Position numbers and translations under genes: made by a program
The notes under the pieces: model-generated
The model's database searches: none
The model's input: the letters and a program-made list of their open reading frames with translations, nothing else
Told to the model about the DNA's origin: nothing
Part shown: in pieces, positions 1-7,936 of the stretch
How the letters are laid out: each line of letters begins with the position of its first letter
Position numbering within the stretch: position 1 is the first letter of the stretch
DNA from: an uncultured Selenomonadales bacterium
GTDB lineage: Bacteria > Bacillota_C > Negativicutes > Selenomonadales > Selenomonadaceae
NCBI GenBank assembly: GCA_937916025.1
Contig: CALGGX010000053.1
Location: 1-10,180, forward strand
Reading direction: 5' to 3'
Length of the DNA stretch: 10,180 nt

Positions 1-1
1 C

Positions 2-2539
2 GTCGATCTGAGCGGTCACACGGCGAATAACTGCCTTCGCGTGATGGCGTATAAGCCCGCGCCGGTGCAGATCAGCGCGATCGGTTGGTTTAACTCGACC
101 GGTTTGAAAACGATCGATTACTTCCTGTGCGATAAGTTCACCGATCCCGAGGGGCTCAACGATCAATTTTTTACCGAAAAAATTCTTCGCCTGCAACATT
201 CGCATTTCTGCTACATGTGGCATGACGCGCCGATCGAAATTCAGCCGGCTCCGTGCATCAAAAACGGTTATGTCACCTTCGTCAGCTTCAACAATTTCAC
301 GAAAGTCACGGACGAAGCATTGCGCGTCTGGGGGAAAATCCTTAACGCAGTTCCGAATTCCCGGCTGTATCTCAAAGGCAAAGCATTTCGCTCGCAATAC
401 GGCATCGATTATGCCGTCGGACGCATCAAAGCGGCGGGAATTCCGATCGAACGCGTCCGCATGGAAGCCGATGAAATGAATTATCTCGTCAAATACGCGG
501 AAACGGACATTGCGCTCGATACATTCCCTTACCCCGGCGGCGGTACGACTTGCGATGCAATGTTCATGGGAATTCCCGTCATAACACTCGTCGGCGAACG
601 GCATAACGGTCGGTTCGGATATTCGCTGTTGCACAACATGGGACTCGACGAGCTTTGTGCATTCAGCGAGGAAGAGTACATTCAAAAAGCAATCGAGCTC
701 GCCAATGATGTCGATCGGATCACGGATTATCACTTGACGCTCCGGCGTCGAATGAGCCAGTCGCCGGTGATGAACGATTCGATTTACATGTCGGAATTGG
801 AAGCGGCGTATGAAAAAATCTATCACGCTTGGATCAACGGCGAGCCGCTTCCGGATTTTCATGACGACGAGCCGCCGGTTACCGCAGACGATGCTCAAAA
901 ATATTTCCAACGCGCGCATGAGTACATAAGTGCGGAGCCGGGTTTTTATGACAGCAACATCAACAACGTCACGAACGTCAAACGCGCCGATTATTGGTTG
1001 GAGCAGGCGGCGAAAGCCGATGTTTTCGACCGCGCGGAAATTCATCTTCTCCTCTCGCATACGAAGCAAATTCTGATGAATTACGATGCGGCATATGAAA
1101 AAATCAAAGTCGTCGAGGAGTGCATTCCGAAACCCGATCAACCCGTTCGCTTCCAAAGCGAGTACAAAGAACCGACGCGCGAGTTTTTGCAGCATTACCA
1201 CAAGCGGCGCGCGAAATTGGCAATGGTCAACGGCAATCCGTCCGACGGCGTCACGCATTACAATCTTGCCGTCGATCTTACGGACGATCCTGCGGAACGT
1301 GCAGAAATTTTCTCCGCCGCGCTTTACAATTTATATTATCTCAACATGCCGGTTGAAGATTTGACAGTCAATCACATGCGCTATCAAAACATCTTCTCCG
1401 AAATCGAGCCGTTTAAGCAGTTTCATGATCTCGAGATTGTCAAGCACGGCGGGCGTCGAATCAGAGTCGGATATCTTCTGCCGCATTTTGCCGTCAACAG
1501 AATGTTTGCGTTGACTTGCGCGCTGTTCGTCTGCCATGAAAAAAATCATATTGAAGCATTCGCATACAAATGGATTCCGGGCAAAGATTTTTATTCCAAT
1601 CTGATTAAAAATTCGCCGCTCGAGCATTTCGTCGATGTGAGCGGGCAATCGACAAAACAAATCGCGGAAAAAATTCATTCCGATCAGATCGACATACTGT
1701 TTGATCTCGGAGGGCATGGCGAGTTTTGCGCGTTGCCGATCATGGCGTATAAGCCCGCGCCGATTCAGATCAGCGGCGTCGGGGCGTTGTCGACGAGCGG
1801 ACTCAAAACCGTCGACTACTTCCTGACGGATGAGATTGTCGATCCGCGCGGAGTTCATGACAAATTCTTTACCGAGAAATTGTTGTACATGCCGAGTCAA
1901 TTCAGTTATATCAGTCGAAGCGATGTGCCGGAAGTTTCCGATGCGCCGATTGTCAAAAACGAATATCCGACATTCGGTTCCTTCAACAATTATCAATCGC
2001 TGACGGACGAAATACTCGGCGTGTGGAAAGAGATTTTGCGGCGATTGCCGAACGCGCGAATGATCATGCGTGCAAAGGAGTTTGAAAGCGACGCGATGAT
2101 CGATGCGGCATATCGGCGATTCAAAAAGCTCGGGCTTAACATGAATGCGATTTTGTTTAAGCCGGCGACAGGCGACGTGATGAAGGATTTTCAGCGGATT
2201 GACATTGCGTTGTCGACATACCCGCGCACGGACCCGGCAATGACGATTGATGCTTTGTACATGGGCGTGCCGGTCATTTCGATTGCGGGGCGAACGCACT
2301 CGGATCGGATTGCGGCATCGATTCTGCATTCCGCGCGGCTTGACGAGTTGATTGCGCCGAATTCGGACGAATACATTCAAAAAGCCGCCGAGCTTGCCGG
2401 AAGCACCGAGCGGCTGAAATATTATCGATCAACATTGCGAAAAACGTTAACCGATTCGCCGTTGACGGACGCGCGAAGATACATGCGGAACCTCGAAACG
2501 ATTTTTGTCGAAATGAAAAATCACACCGGCGCGCTTTAA
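2..2539 (+). CDS. SPINDLY/OGT-family O-GlcNAc transferase-like protein, tandem catalytic modules, 5'-truncated
   Basis: The frame is open from base 2 (DLSGHT at once, before any start codon), so the gene begins outside the window; 845 residues are visible. Family role: transfer of GlcNAc from UDP-GlcNAc to Ser/Thr of proteins. Fragment residues 1-278 are the C-terminal half of a first catalytic module: GHT (5-7), MAYKPAPVQ, FNNFTK with the expected catalytic-region lysine at 101, PYPGGGTT donor loop (~176-183), GRFGYSLL. Residues ~290-450 are helical, TPR-like. From ~480 a second full module follows (RIRVGYLLPHF, DLGGHG, MAYKPAPIQ), but its lysine is serine (666), its donor loop reads PRTDPAMT and the histidine expected after the RVGY strand is missing. 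The copies share an identical 21-bp block (44-64 and 1742-1762). No signal peptide or membrane segment is visible; probably cytoplasmic. Family assignment is firm; the target protein is unknown, and flagellin or a surface protein is only a guess. Confidence 0.88.
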   Translation, partial: VDLSGHTANNCLRVMAYKPAPVQISAIGWFNSTGLKTIDYFLCDKFTDPEGLNDQFFTEKILRLQHSHFCYMWHDAPIEIQPAPCIKNGYVTFVSFNNFTKVTDEALRVWGKILNAVPNSRLYLKGKAFRSQYGIDYAVGRIKAAGIPIERVRMEADEMNYLVKYAETDIALDTFPYPGGGTTCDAMFMGIPVITLVGERHNGRFGYSLLHNMGLDELCAFSEEEYIQKAIELANDVDRITDYHLTLRRRMSQSPVMNDSIYMSELEAAYEKIYHAWINGEPLPDFHDDEPPVTADDAQKYFQRAHEYISAEPGFYDSNINNVTNVKRADYWLEQAAKADVFDRAEIHLLLSHTKQILMNYDAAYEKIKVVEECIPKPDQPVRFQSEYKEPTREFLQHYHKRRAKLAMVNGNPSDGVTHYNLAVDLTDDPAERAEIFSAALYNLYYLNMPVEDLTVNHMRYQNIFSEIEPFKQFHDLEIVKHGGRRIRVGYLLPHFAVNRMFALTCALFVCHEKNHIEAFAYKWIPGKDFYSNLIKNSPLEHFVDVSGQSTKQIAEKIHSDQIDILFDLGGHGEFCALPIMAYKPAPIQISGVGALSTSGLKTVDYFLTDEIVDPRGVHDKFFTEKLLYMPSQFSYISRSDVPEVSDAPIVKNEYPTFGSFNNYQSLTDEILGVWKEILRRLPNARMIMRAKEFESDAMIDAAYRRFKKLGLNMNAILFKPATGDVMKDFQRIDIALSTYPRTDPAMTIDALYMGVPVISIAGRTHSDRIAASILHSARLDELIAPNSDEYIQKAAELAGSTERLKYYRSTLRKTLTDSPLTDARRYMRNLETIFVEMKNHTGAL

Positions 2540-2560
2540 AAAAATCGGCGCGCTTTTTTT
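2529..2560 (+). terminator. Rho-independent terminator overlapping the glycosyltransferase stop codon
   Basis: GCGCGC at 2529-2534 pairs with GCGCGC at 2548-2553 around a 13-nt loop, followed by T7 (2554-2560). The 5' arm lies in the last codons of the + strand gene and its TAA (2537-2539) is in the loop. The convergent chemoreceptor gene ends inside the T7 tract. On the minus strand there is no T-run after the second arm; only an A7/T7 pairing could act there, so termination in that direction is less sure. Confidence 0.75.
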
Positions 2561-4529
2561 ATACTCTGAATTTCTGAACTTCCGTTTGAAGTTCCTGTGC
2601 GAGCTCCGATAATCTGTTGCTTGCTTCCGCCATTTCATGCATCGCCGCCGATTGTTCTTCTGCCGCCGCCGATACGTTTTGAGACTCTTCTTCCGCCGAT
2701 TGACTGAGTTTGTTGATCTCTTCCATCGACACCAAAATCATTTGACTTGAGTCGCGAACCACATCAATGCGTTTGATCGATTCGGCTATGTTGACTCGCA
2801 AGCGTTCAATTTGCTCGTCAATGCCGTCAAACGCCACGCCCGTTTCGAGTACCGCCGCCGCACCGACTCCGACGTCGGCGTTGCCTTGACGAATCGACTG
2901 CACCGCCGTTTCAGTATCTTCCTGAATGTGACCGATTAAAGTTGAGATCGTTCCCGCCGCTTCTCGCGATTGTTCAGCCAGTTTCCGAACTTCGTCCGCC
3001 ACCACCGCAAAGCCTCTGCCGTGTTCACCCGCGCGCGCCGCTTCTATCGCCGCATTCAGCGCAAGCAAATTCGTTTGATCCGCAATGTTTGCAATCGCGT
3101 CGATGATCTGACCGATCTGTTGAGAACTCTCGCCGAGCTTTTTGACAACTTCCGCCGAGGACATAACGCTCGTCTCGATGTTGCGCATCTTGTCTGCGGC
3201 AGTTTCCATAAGCTCCGAGCCTTGCAATGCCGCTTCGGAAGTTTCCTGCGAAGTCCGCGTGACAAGCTCGGTCTTGCCCGACATTTTTTCGATATCGCCG
3301 AATACGACGTCGACATTTGCTTTTGCGGCGTGCAGGTCTTTCAATTGCCGCGACATGTTGCCGCTCACTTCGTTGACGTTTTCGGCAATGTGAATTGCAG
3401 TATCCGCCGATTGTTGTGCATTCGACGTGAGTTCTTGCGCCGAGGCCGAGACTTGATGCGAGGTATCCGTCATTTTCGTGATAAGAACTCGAAGGCTCGC
3501 GCTCATGTCGTTAAACGCGGTCGACAGCGCACCGAGTTCGTCATTCGAGTTGATTTTGATGTCCGGAACATGAAGATTGCCTTTGGCCAATTCCGAAACA
3601 TGCATGTGCAATTCTCCGATCGGTTCCATGACGATTGAAGACATTTTCAAGCACGCCGCAATCATCAGCGCGAGTCCGACAATGACGAGTACGGCGTATG
3701 TAAACAGCACTGTCTGAATCGGCTCGAACACGGTTGCTTCATCGACGGCAATGCCGACAATCCAGTCGCTGCTTTTGAGCGTCGTGTAAGCGAAGAGTCG
3801 ATCGTCGAATTTTTCATCGCCCGGCAGTTTAAAATATCCCGAGCCGTTTTTCAACATCTCGTCAAAGTGATTTGACAGCCCCGGAATTTCCTGAACCGTC
3901 TTCACGCCGCGATCGGTTGTGGTGGCAAGCAGAGCTCCGGTGCGCTCGATGATGATGCCGTCGCCCTCGCCGTCGAATTTCAATTTCTGAACTTCATCGC
4001 TCAATCGCTCCAACGTAATATCGACGCAAGTCGTGCCGACGTGTTGTCCGTTGACTTTGATCGGAGCAACCGCCGAGACGATCATTTTTTTTGTAAAGCC
4101 GTCGACGTATGCATCGGAAAACGCCAAGCCGTTGACTTCGCGCGCTTTGTTGTACCATTGCCGAATGGTCGGATCGATCTGCCCCGTGAAGTCGCCGGCG
4201 TGATATCCGAACAGATATTTATCCTGCAAGCCGATCGTCACGTCCAAAATGTCTTGGTCGGACGTGGTAAGCGAGAGCAGGTTTCGATTTTTCATCAGAT
4301 TAAGGTCGCCGAGATTGCCAAGCAGGTCTGCGGCGTATTGAGCAGAAACGGCTTTTGATTGGAGCCAGATGTCAAGGTCTTTTCCTTGCGCATCGACTTC
4401 CGATGATATCTGTTGCTCCAAAGTATCCGACAAATTGACGTAAGATGTATAGCAACCGATCAGTGAAACGATTGCAATCAATCCGCTCGCCAAAATTGCC
4501 AACAAAGAAAATTTTTGCCGCAATCCCAT
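2559..4529 (-). CDS. Methyl-accepting chemotaxis protein with dCache ligand-binding domain
   Basis: Transmembrane chemoreceptor of 656 residues that would signal through CheA/CheW. In order: TM1 (~9-31), periplasmic dCache domain (~35-265), TM2 (~274-294), HAMP (~297-350, with [12 protein letters not shown]), and a long coiled-coil signalling domain with the conserved hairpin tip [20 protein letters not shown] and [15 protein letters not shown] (~482-520). The Cache domain has DPTIRQWY, then AYVD and CVD, so R123, W125, Y126, Y141, D143 and D170 match the amino-acid-binding dCache motif as I recall it from PctA; the first tyrosine of that motif appears to be Ile118. The C-terminus (VQKFRV) has no CheR-tethering pentapeptide. 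The start at 4529 is chosen because AAGGAGG (4538-4544) lies 8 nt upstream; an ATG at 4559 lies at the predicted transcription start. It is apparently monocistronic, from its own consensus promoter. Confidence 0.95.
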   Translation of the reverse strand: MGLRQKFSLLAILASGLIAIVSLIGCYTSYVNLSDTLEQQISSEVDAQGKDLDIWLQSKAVSAQYAADLLGNLGDLNLMKNRNLLSLTTSDQDILDVTIGLQDKYLFGYHAGDFTGQIDPTIRQWYNKAREVNGLAFSDAYVDGFTKKMIVSAVAPIKVNGQHVGTTCVDITLERLSDEVQKLKFDGEGDGIIIERTGALLATTTDRGVKTVQEIPGLSNHFDEMLKNGSGYFKLPGDEKFDDRLFAYTTLKSSDWIVGIAVDEATVFEPIQTVLFTYAVLVIVGLALMIAACLKMSSIVMEPIGELHMHVSELAKGNLHVPDIKINSNDELGALSTAFNDMSASLRVLITKMTDTSHQVSASAQELTSNAQQSADTAIHIAENVNEVSGNMSRQLKDLHAAKANVDVVFGDIEKMSGKTELVTRTSQETSEAALQGSELMETAADKMRNIETSVMSSAEVVKKLGESSQQIGQIIDAIANIADQTNLLALNAAIEAARAGEHGRGFAVVADEVRKLAEQSREAAGTISTLIGHIQEDTETAVQSIRQGNADVGVGAAAVLETGVAFDGIDEQIERLRVNIAESIKRIDVVRDSSQMILVSMEEINKLSQSAEEESQNVSAAAEEQSAAMHEMAEASNRLSELAQELQTEVQKFRV

Positions 4530-4537
4530 AAAATAAG

Positions 4538-4544
4538 CCTCCTT
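4538..4544 (-). promoter_or_regulatory. Shine-Dalgarno site of the chemoreceptor gene
   Basis: AAGGAGG, 8 nt before the ATG at 4529. It decides the start in favour of this codon over the in-frame ATG at 4559, which has no ribosome site downstream of the predicted promoter. Confidence 0.85.
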
Positions 4545-4561
4545 CAGCGATATCGACATCG

Positions 4562-4590
4562 ATTATATTGTACAGTTTTTGCAGTGTCAA
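4562..4590 (-). promoter_or_regulatory. Perfect-consensus sigma-70/sigma-A promoter for the chemoreceptor gene
   Basis: TTGACA (4585-4590), 17-bp spacer, TATAAT (4562-4567): both hexamers match the consensus fully at optimal spacing. The -35 box begins 4 nt after the ubiA stop codon (4595-4597). The expected transcription start is near 4555, giving an untranslated leader of about 25 nt. The box is of the housekeeping type; I see no sigma-28 (flagellar) pattern instead. Confidence 0.85.
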
Positions 4591-4594
4591 CCGA

Positions 4595-5440
4595 TTATGC
4601 ATACGCGAGCCAAGTGCAGATGAAGATTGCGATCGAGACAATGCCGTTTCGCATGAAGTATGCTTGAGTGACGCGCGAAAAATCATTCGGCGAGACGATT
4701 GAATGTTGGAAGATCAGAGTGAGCGCGGCGATCAAAACTCCGACGTAATAAAAAAATCCGACGCCCGTCAAAATTCCGACAGTCAAAAAACAGACGATGC
4801 TGACGAAATGCATGGCGCGCGTGAGTTTCAATGCGCCCTCAACTCCGAACTCGGTTGCGAGCGAATGAAGTCGGTGAGCTCGATCGAAATTCCGATCTTG
4901 CGCGCCGTAAATCGCGTCGAATGCTCCGATCCACAGTGCGACGGCAATGCACAGCAGAACCATCGGCAGATCGATAGAACCGCCGGATGCGATCCAACCG
5001 CCGGCGGGAGCCATTGCGATTGCCAAGCCGAGGACGAGATGACACCAGCCGGTGAATCGCTTCGTGAACGGGTAGATGACGAACGGCATGACGGCAATCG
5101 GAAGGAGTTTCAGACAGATCGGCGGCAATTGCGCGACGATCAAAATCATCAGCAGAAGGCAGAGCACGATGAAGATCGCGGCTTCGGATTTTGTAATTTC
5201 GCCGCGTACCATTGCCCGATACGACATGCGCGGCTGCTGCCGATCGTATTTCAGATCGGCGAGATTGTTTAACGCGAGTGCGGCGGCGCGTCCGGTCGAA
5301 ACGGCGGCGGCAATCAAAAACAAAATCCATGGATCGGGTTCTCCGTTCGTGACGAGAAAAGCCGCCATGAATGCGAATGGCAATGCGAAAATCATGTGCG
5401 GCAATGCGATGTTGTTCGCGTGCGCTTTCAAATTGATCAT
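4595..5440 (-). CDS. UbiA-family prenyltransferase (MqnP/UbiA-like)
   Basis: Integral membrane enzyme of 281 residues that attaches a polyprenyl chain to an aromatic ring acid. Motif 1 is N58-xxx-D62-xxx-D66 in NNLADLKYD followed by the PRM...R loop. Motif 2 is D175-xx-Y178-xxx-D182-xxx-D186 in DAIYGAQDRNFD, followed by RLHSLATEFG. These bind the Mg2+-pyrophosphate of the prenyl donor. Hydrophobic segments fill most of the rest, as expected for about eight or nine helices. The start at 5440 (MINLKAH) is chosen because it gives the usual family N-terminus and is preceded by a G-rich ribosome site (about 5446-5451) at the end of ubiD; the open frame runs 30 codons further upstream into ubiD but that part is not family-like. 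The ubiD partner points to menaquinone (futalosine branch) rather than ubiquinone, an inference since no mqn genes are in view. Confidence 0.9.
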   Translation of the reverse strand: MINLKAHANNIALPHMIFALPFAFMAAFLVTNGEPDPWILFLIAAAVSTGRAAALALNNLADLKYDRQQPRMSYRAMVRGEITKSEAAIFIVLCLLLMILIVAQLPPICLKLLPIAVMPFVIYPFTKRFTGWCHLVLGLAIAMAPAGGWIASGGSIDLPMVLLCIAVALWIGAFDAIYGAQDRNFDRAHRLHSLATEFGVEGALKLTRAMHFVSIVCFLTVGILTGVGFFYYVGVLIAALTLIFQHSIVSPNDFSRVTQAYFMRNGIVSIAIFICTWLAYA

Positions 5441-5451
5441 CAAGCCGCCCC

Positions 5452-6909
5452 CTAATCCAATCCGAGCGAGTTCCAGAGATAATTGACGCGCATTTTGACG
5501 GTTGCCGACATTTCGATCTCTTCCGGCCACTCGCGCGCGTGCCCCTCAGACTCCCATGTCTTCGTCGCGTCGATGCCGAGCTTTGCGCCCCATTTCGCCA
5601 TCGGCGAGGAATGATCGAGTACGTCGAGCGGTCCGTGCACGATCTCGAGATCATGCTCCGCGTCGATGTTATTGAATACCCGCCACGCGACTTCGCTCAA
5701 ATTCTGCACGTCGACATGCGCATCGACGACGATGATCATCTTGACGTTCATCATCTGCCCCGTGCCCCACAACGCATGCATGACTTTGCGCGCGTGCATG
5801 GGATATTGCTTTTTGATCGAGACAATGATGCAGTCATGAAAAACGCCTTCGAGCGGCATATTTATGTCGATGATCTCCGGTTGCAACTGTTGAAGCAACG
5901 GCAAAAAAATTCGCTCCGACGCCTTTGCCATGTAACAATCTTCCATGGGCGGACGCCCGACCACCGTCGCGAAGTAGATCGGATTGCGCCGATGCGTGAT
6001 GCACTCGACATGAAATACCGGATAATCATCCGCGAGCGAGTAATAGCCGGTGTGATCGCCAAACGGTCCTTCGCGTCGCAATTCATCCGTCGAAACGTAA
6101 CCTTCCAAAATGATCTCGGCGTTGGCGGGAACTTCGAGATCAACCGTCTTGCATTTCGTCATTTCAACCGATTTATGGCGCAAAAATCCGGCAAAAACCA
6201 TTTCGTCGACATCTCGCGGCAAGGGAGCGGTCGCGGCGTATGTCAACAGCGGATCGGTTCCGATTGCGACCGCCGCTTCAATCTTCGTCTGCCCGAGCGT
6301 CTTCGCATCGCGAAAATTCTCCGCGCCGTTTTTGTGAATGTGCCAATGCATGCCGGTCGTCGTCGAGTCATATTTCTGCAATCGATACATGCCGACATTG
6401 CGTTTGCCGGTGACGGGATTTTTCGTAACAACGAGCGGCAGAGTTATGAACGGACCGCCGTCCATCGGCCAGCATTTCAAGATCGGAATTTTGTCGAGCG
6501 AAGGACGCTCCATTATCACTTCCTGACACGGAGCATTGCGGACGTATTTTGGAAAATTGATCGCCTTCCGCGCGGTTTGCAAGATCGAAATGACGCTCGT
6601 CTTGTTTTTCATCGTGAGATACGGCAATTTCATGATCTCGCGAATTTCGTCGGCAATCTGATTCAAATCGTCGACGCCGAGCGCGAGAGCCATGCGCTCG
6701 TACGAGCCGAATGCGTTGATCAAAACCGGCATGTCATAACCCTTTACGTTCTCGAACAACAGCGCGACGTTTCGATGATCGCCGAATTTGGAAACGCGAT
6801 CGGTGATCTCGGTGATCTCGAGCTCCGGACTGATCGGCGTCTTGATGCGTTTCAAAAGCCGCCTTTCCTCGAGCGCGGCGATAAATTCCCGCAAATCGTT
6901 GTATGCCAA
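5452..6909 (-). CDS. UbiD-family decarboxylase (prenylated-FMN dependent; MqnL/UbiD-like)
   Basis: Full-length (485 residues) cytoplasmic decarboxylase of the UbiD family, which removes the carboxyl group of an aromatic ring acid using prenylated FMN made by a UbiX-type enzyme (not in the window). Seen: NVGMYRLQ with N171 and R176, TTGMHWH (H188/H190), and EGPFGDHTGYY at 280-290, whose Glu280 and Asp285 occupy the acidic positions of the E/R/E-type active site; then GRPPMED and the C-terminal HGPLDVLDHSSP. The start is TTG (6907-6909): MAYNDLREFI is the usual N-terminus and TGAGG (6918-6922) lies 8 nt upstream, its TGA being the tatC stop. It lies 10 nt after tatC and 11 nt before ubiA, so the three are co-translated from one message. 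Menaquinone synthesis is the likeliest role; another aromatic-acid decarboxylation cannot be excluded. Confidence 0.92.
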   Translation of the reverse strand: MAYNDLREFIAALEERRLLKRIKTPISPELEITEITDRVSKFGDHRNVALLFENVKGYDMPVLINAFGSYERMALALGVDDLNQIADEIREIMKLPYLTMKNKTSVISILQTARKAINFPKYVRNAPCQEVIMERPSLDKIPILKCWPMDGGPFITLPLVVTKNPVTGKRNVGMYRLQKYDSTTTGMHWHIHKNGAENFRDAKTLGQTKIEAAVAIGTDPLLTYAATAPLPRDVDEMVFAGFLRHKSVEMTKCKTVDLEVPANAEIILEGYVSTDELRREGPFGDHTGYYSLADDYPVFHVECITHRRNPIYFATVVGRPPMEDCYMAKASERIFLPLLQQLQPEIIDINMPLEGVFHDCIIVSIKKQYPMHARKVMHALWGTGQMMNVKMIIVVDAHVDVQNLSEVAWRVFNNIDAEHDLEIVHGPLDVLDHSSPMAKWGAKLGIDATKTWESEGHAREWPEEIEMSATVKMRVNYLWNSLGLD

Positions 6910-6917
6910 TATGTTTG

Positions 6918-6922
6918 CCTCA
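6918..6922 (-). promoter_or_regulatory. ubiD ribosome-binding site sharing bases with the tatC stop codon
   Basis: TGAGG 8 nt upstream of the TTG start at 6909; the TGA (6920-6922) ends tatC. There is no ATG or GTG with a better site near the expected N-terminus, so it supports the TTG start and suggests translational coupling. Confidence 0.7.
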
Positions 6923-7702
6923 CTTTCGCATGATATATTTGACGGCGAGATAACCGACTTCGTAAAGCAGAATCATCGGCAGGGCGATCATCGATTGCGT
7001 AAAAATATCCGGCGTCGGAGTGATGATTGCTCCGATCACGAACGACATGAAGATCACGATGCGTTGATACTTGCCGAGAAACTCGCTCGTCAAAAGTCCG
7101 ATCTTGCCGAGCACGATGATCACGAGCGGCAATTCAAATACAAAGCCGAACGGCAGGACGAAGGTCAGCATGAAGTCGAAGTATCGGCTCAACGAAAACA
7201 TTGCCGTCAAGTCTTCGCTCCCGAAACTCATGAAGAATTTTATCGCCGTCGGCAACACGAGGAAAAACGAAAACGCCAAGCCCGCGAAAAACAAAAAAAC
7301 CGAAGCCGGAACGACAATCGAAAGCGCGGCGCGCTCGGATTTCGTCAATGCCGGCAGGAAGAATTTCCACACGTGATAAAAAATCACCGGCAACGCGATC
7401 AAAAAGCCGACGAAGATGTCCATTTTCAGATACGTAAAAAATGCTTCCGACGGTTGCATGAAATACAATTTGCCGACGGGCTCCGCCATCCAAGACATTA
7501 TGTCGTCGATAAAAAAATACCCGGCGCAGCTTCCGACCGCGACGGCAATTAAACTCTTAATGATACGCGAGCGCAATTCGGTCAGATGTTCCGTCAACGA
7601 CATCGTGCCGTCGTCGTTTTCGACTTCATCGGACGGCGCGCTCGACGAGCGGATTTCGGACGATTGAATTTCGTTCGCGGGCGTTGAATCTTTGTCTGTC
7701 AT
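6920..7702 (-). CDS. tatC: Sec-independent protein translocase subunit TatC
   Basis: Core membrane subunit of the twin-arginine translocase, which recognises RR signal peptides and exports folded proteins. The 260 residues carry SLTEHLTELRSRI (35-47, conserved EHLxELRxR), YHVWKFFLPALTKSER (109-124, with Glu123), FELP (189-192, with Glu190) and TPTPDIFTQ (228-236, with Asp232). Six hydrophobic segments fit the family fold. The ATG at 7702 overlaps the tatA stop by 4 nt (ATGA), the mark of translational coupling. The first 33 residues form an acidic, Ser-rich extension (EIQSSEIRSSSAPSDEVENDDG) longer than the usual cytoplasmic tail. Met34 could be an alternative start and would restore the normal length, but no ribosome site is visible before it. 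Confidence 0.95.
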   Translation of the reverse strand: MTDKDSTPANEIQSSEIRSSSAPSDEVENDDGTMSLTEHLTELRSRIIKSLIAVAVGSCAGYFFIDDIMSWMAEPVGKLYFMQPSEAFFTYLKMDIFVGFLIALPVIFYHVWKFFLPALTKSERAALSIVVPASVFLFFAGLAFSFFLVLPTAIKFFMSFGSEDLTAMFSLSRYFDFMLTFVLPFGFVFELPLVIIVLGKIGLLTSEFLGKYQRIVIFMSFVIGAIITPTPDIFTQSMIALPMILLYEVGYLAVKYIMRK

Positions 7703-7878
7703 TTTTTATCAGCATCCGCCGATGCCAATTGTTTCGGTTCATCTTCCCGATTGGCGTCTTTAAACTCCTTGATGCTCTGCCCGAGTGCTTTACCCACACC
7801 CGGCAATTTGCCCGGTCCGAAGATCACCAATCCGATCACGAGGATTAAAATCAATTCCGGCACTCCGAGTCCGAACAT
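7699..7878 (-). CDS. tatA: Sec-independent protein translocase subunit TatA
   Basis: Pore-forming small subunit of the Tat system, 59 residues. One N-terminal membrane helix (PELILILVIGLVI, ~7-19), the FGP hinge (20-22), an amphipathic helix with KLPGVGKALGQSIKEFK (24-40), then a charged polar tail ending DADKK. The ATG at 7878 gives the family-typical MFGLGVPELI start and a leader of about 23 nt; GTG codons at 7887 and 7890 are in frame but lie very close to the expected transcription start. The ribosome site is weak (AGTGG about 8 nt upstream). First gene of the tatA-tatC-ubiD-ubiA operon. No TatB is present, as is usual where TatA serves both roles. Confidence 0.92.
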   Translation of the reverse strand: MFGLGVPELILILVIGLVIFGPGKLPGVGKALGQSIKEFKDANREDEPKQLASADADKK

Positions 7879-7907
7879 GTCAATCACCACTTTCAGCGTT
7901 TTTGACG

Positions 7908-7936
7908 ATTATATCACGCGTAATTTTGACAGTCAA
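7908..7936 (-). promoter_or_regulatory. Strong sigma-70/sigma-A promoter for the tatA-tatC-ubiD-ubiA operon
   Basis: TTGACT (7931-7936), 17-bp spacer, TATAAT (7908-7913). The -35 box contains the TGA stop of the upstream methyltransferase gene. The expected start of transcription is near 7901, 23 nt before the tatA ATG. An 11-bp inverted repeat (TTGACAGTCAA on the + strand, 7926-7936) covers the -35 box and could be an operator, but that is only suggestive. Confidence 0.82.

Noticed and set aside
1331..2380. Open frame of 349 codons on the minus strand inside the glycosyltransferase gene.
   Set aside because: Antisense to the second OGT module, which has strong family motifs; the antisense product resembles no protein family and has no ribosome site I can see.
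4530..4559. Upstream in-frame ATG of the chemoreceptor at 4559.
   Set aside because: It would sit at the predicted transcription start and without a ribosome site, whereas AAGGAGG precedes the ATG at 4529.
4839..5654. Open frame of 271 codons on the minus strand across the ubiD end and ubiA.
   Set aside because: It is a frame-shifted shadow of ubiD/ubiA, very arginine-rich, and lacks the membrane segments and motifs found in the ubiA frame.
5539..6933. Long open frame on the + strand (464 codons) opposite ubiD and the tatC end.
   Set aside because: It is antisense to a clear full-length UbiD. The translation is rich in Arg, His and Asp with no recognisable domain, as expected from the mirror frame of a biased coding sequence.
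7879..7890. tatA starting at GTG 7890 or 7887.
   Set aside because: These starts lie 11-14 nt from the predicted transcription start and add VID-type residues not usual in TatA; ATG 7878 gives the standard MFG N-terminus.
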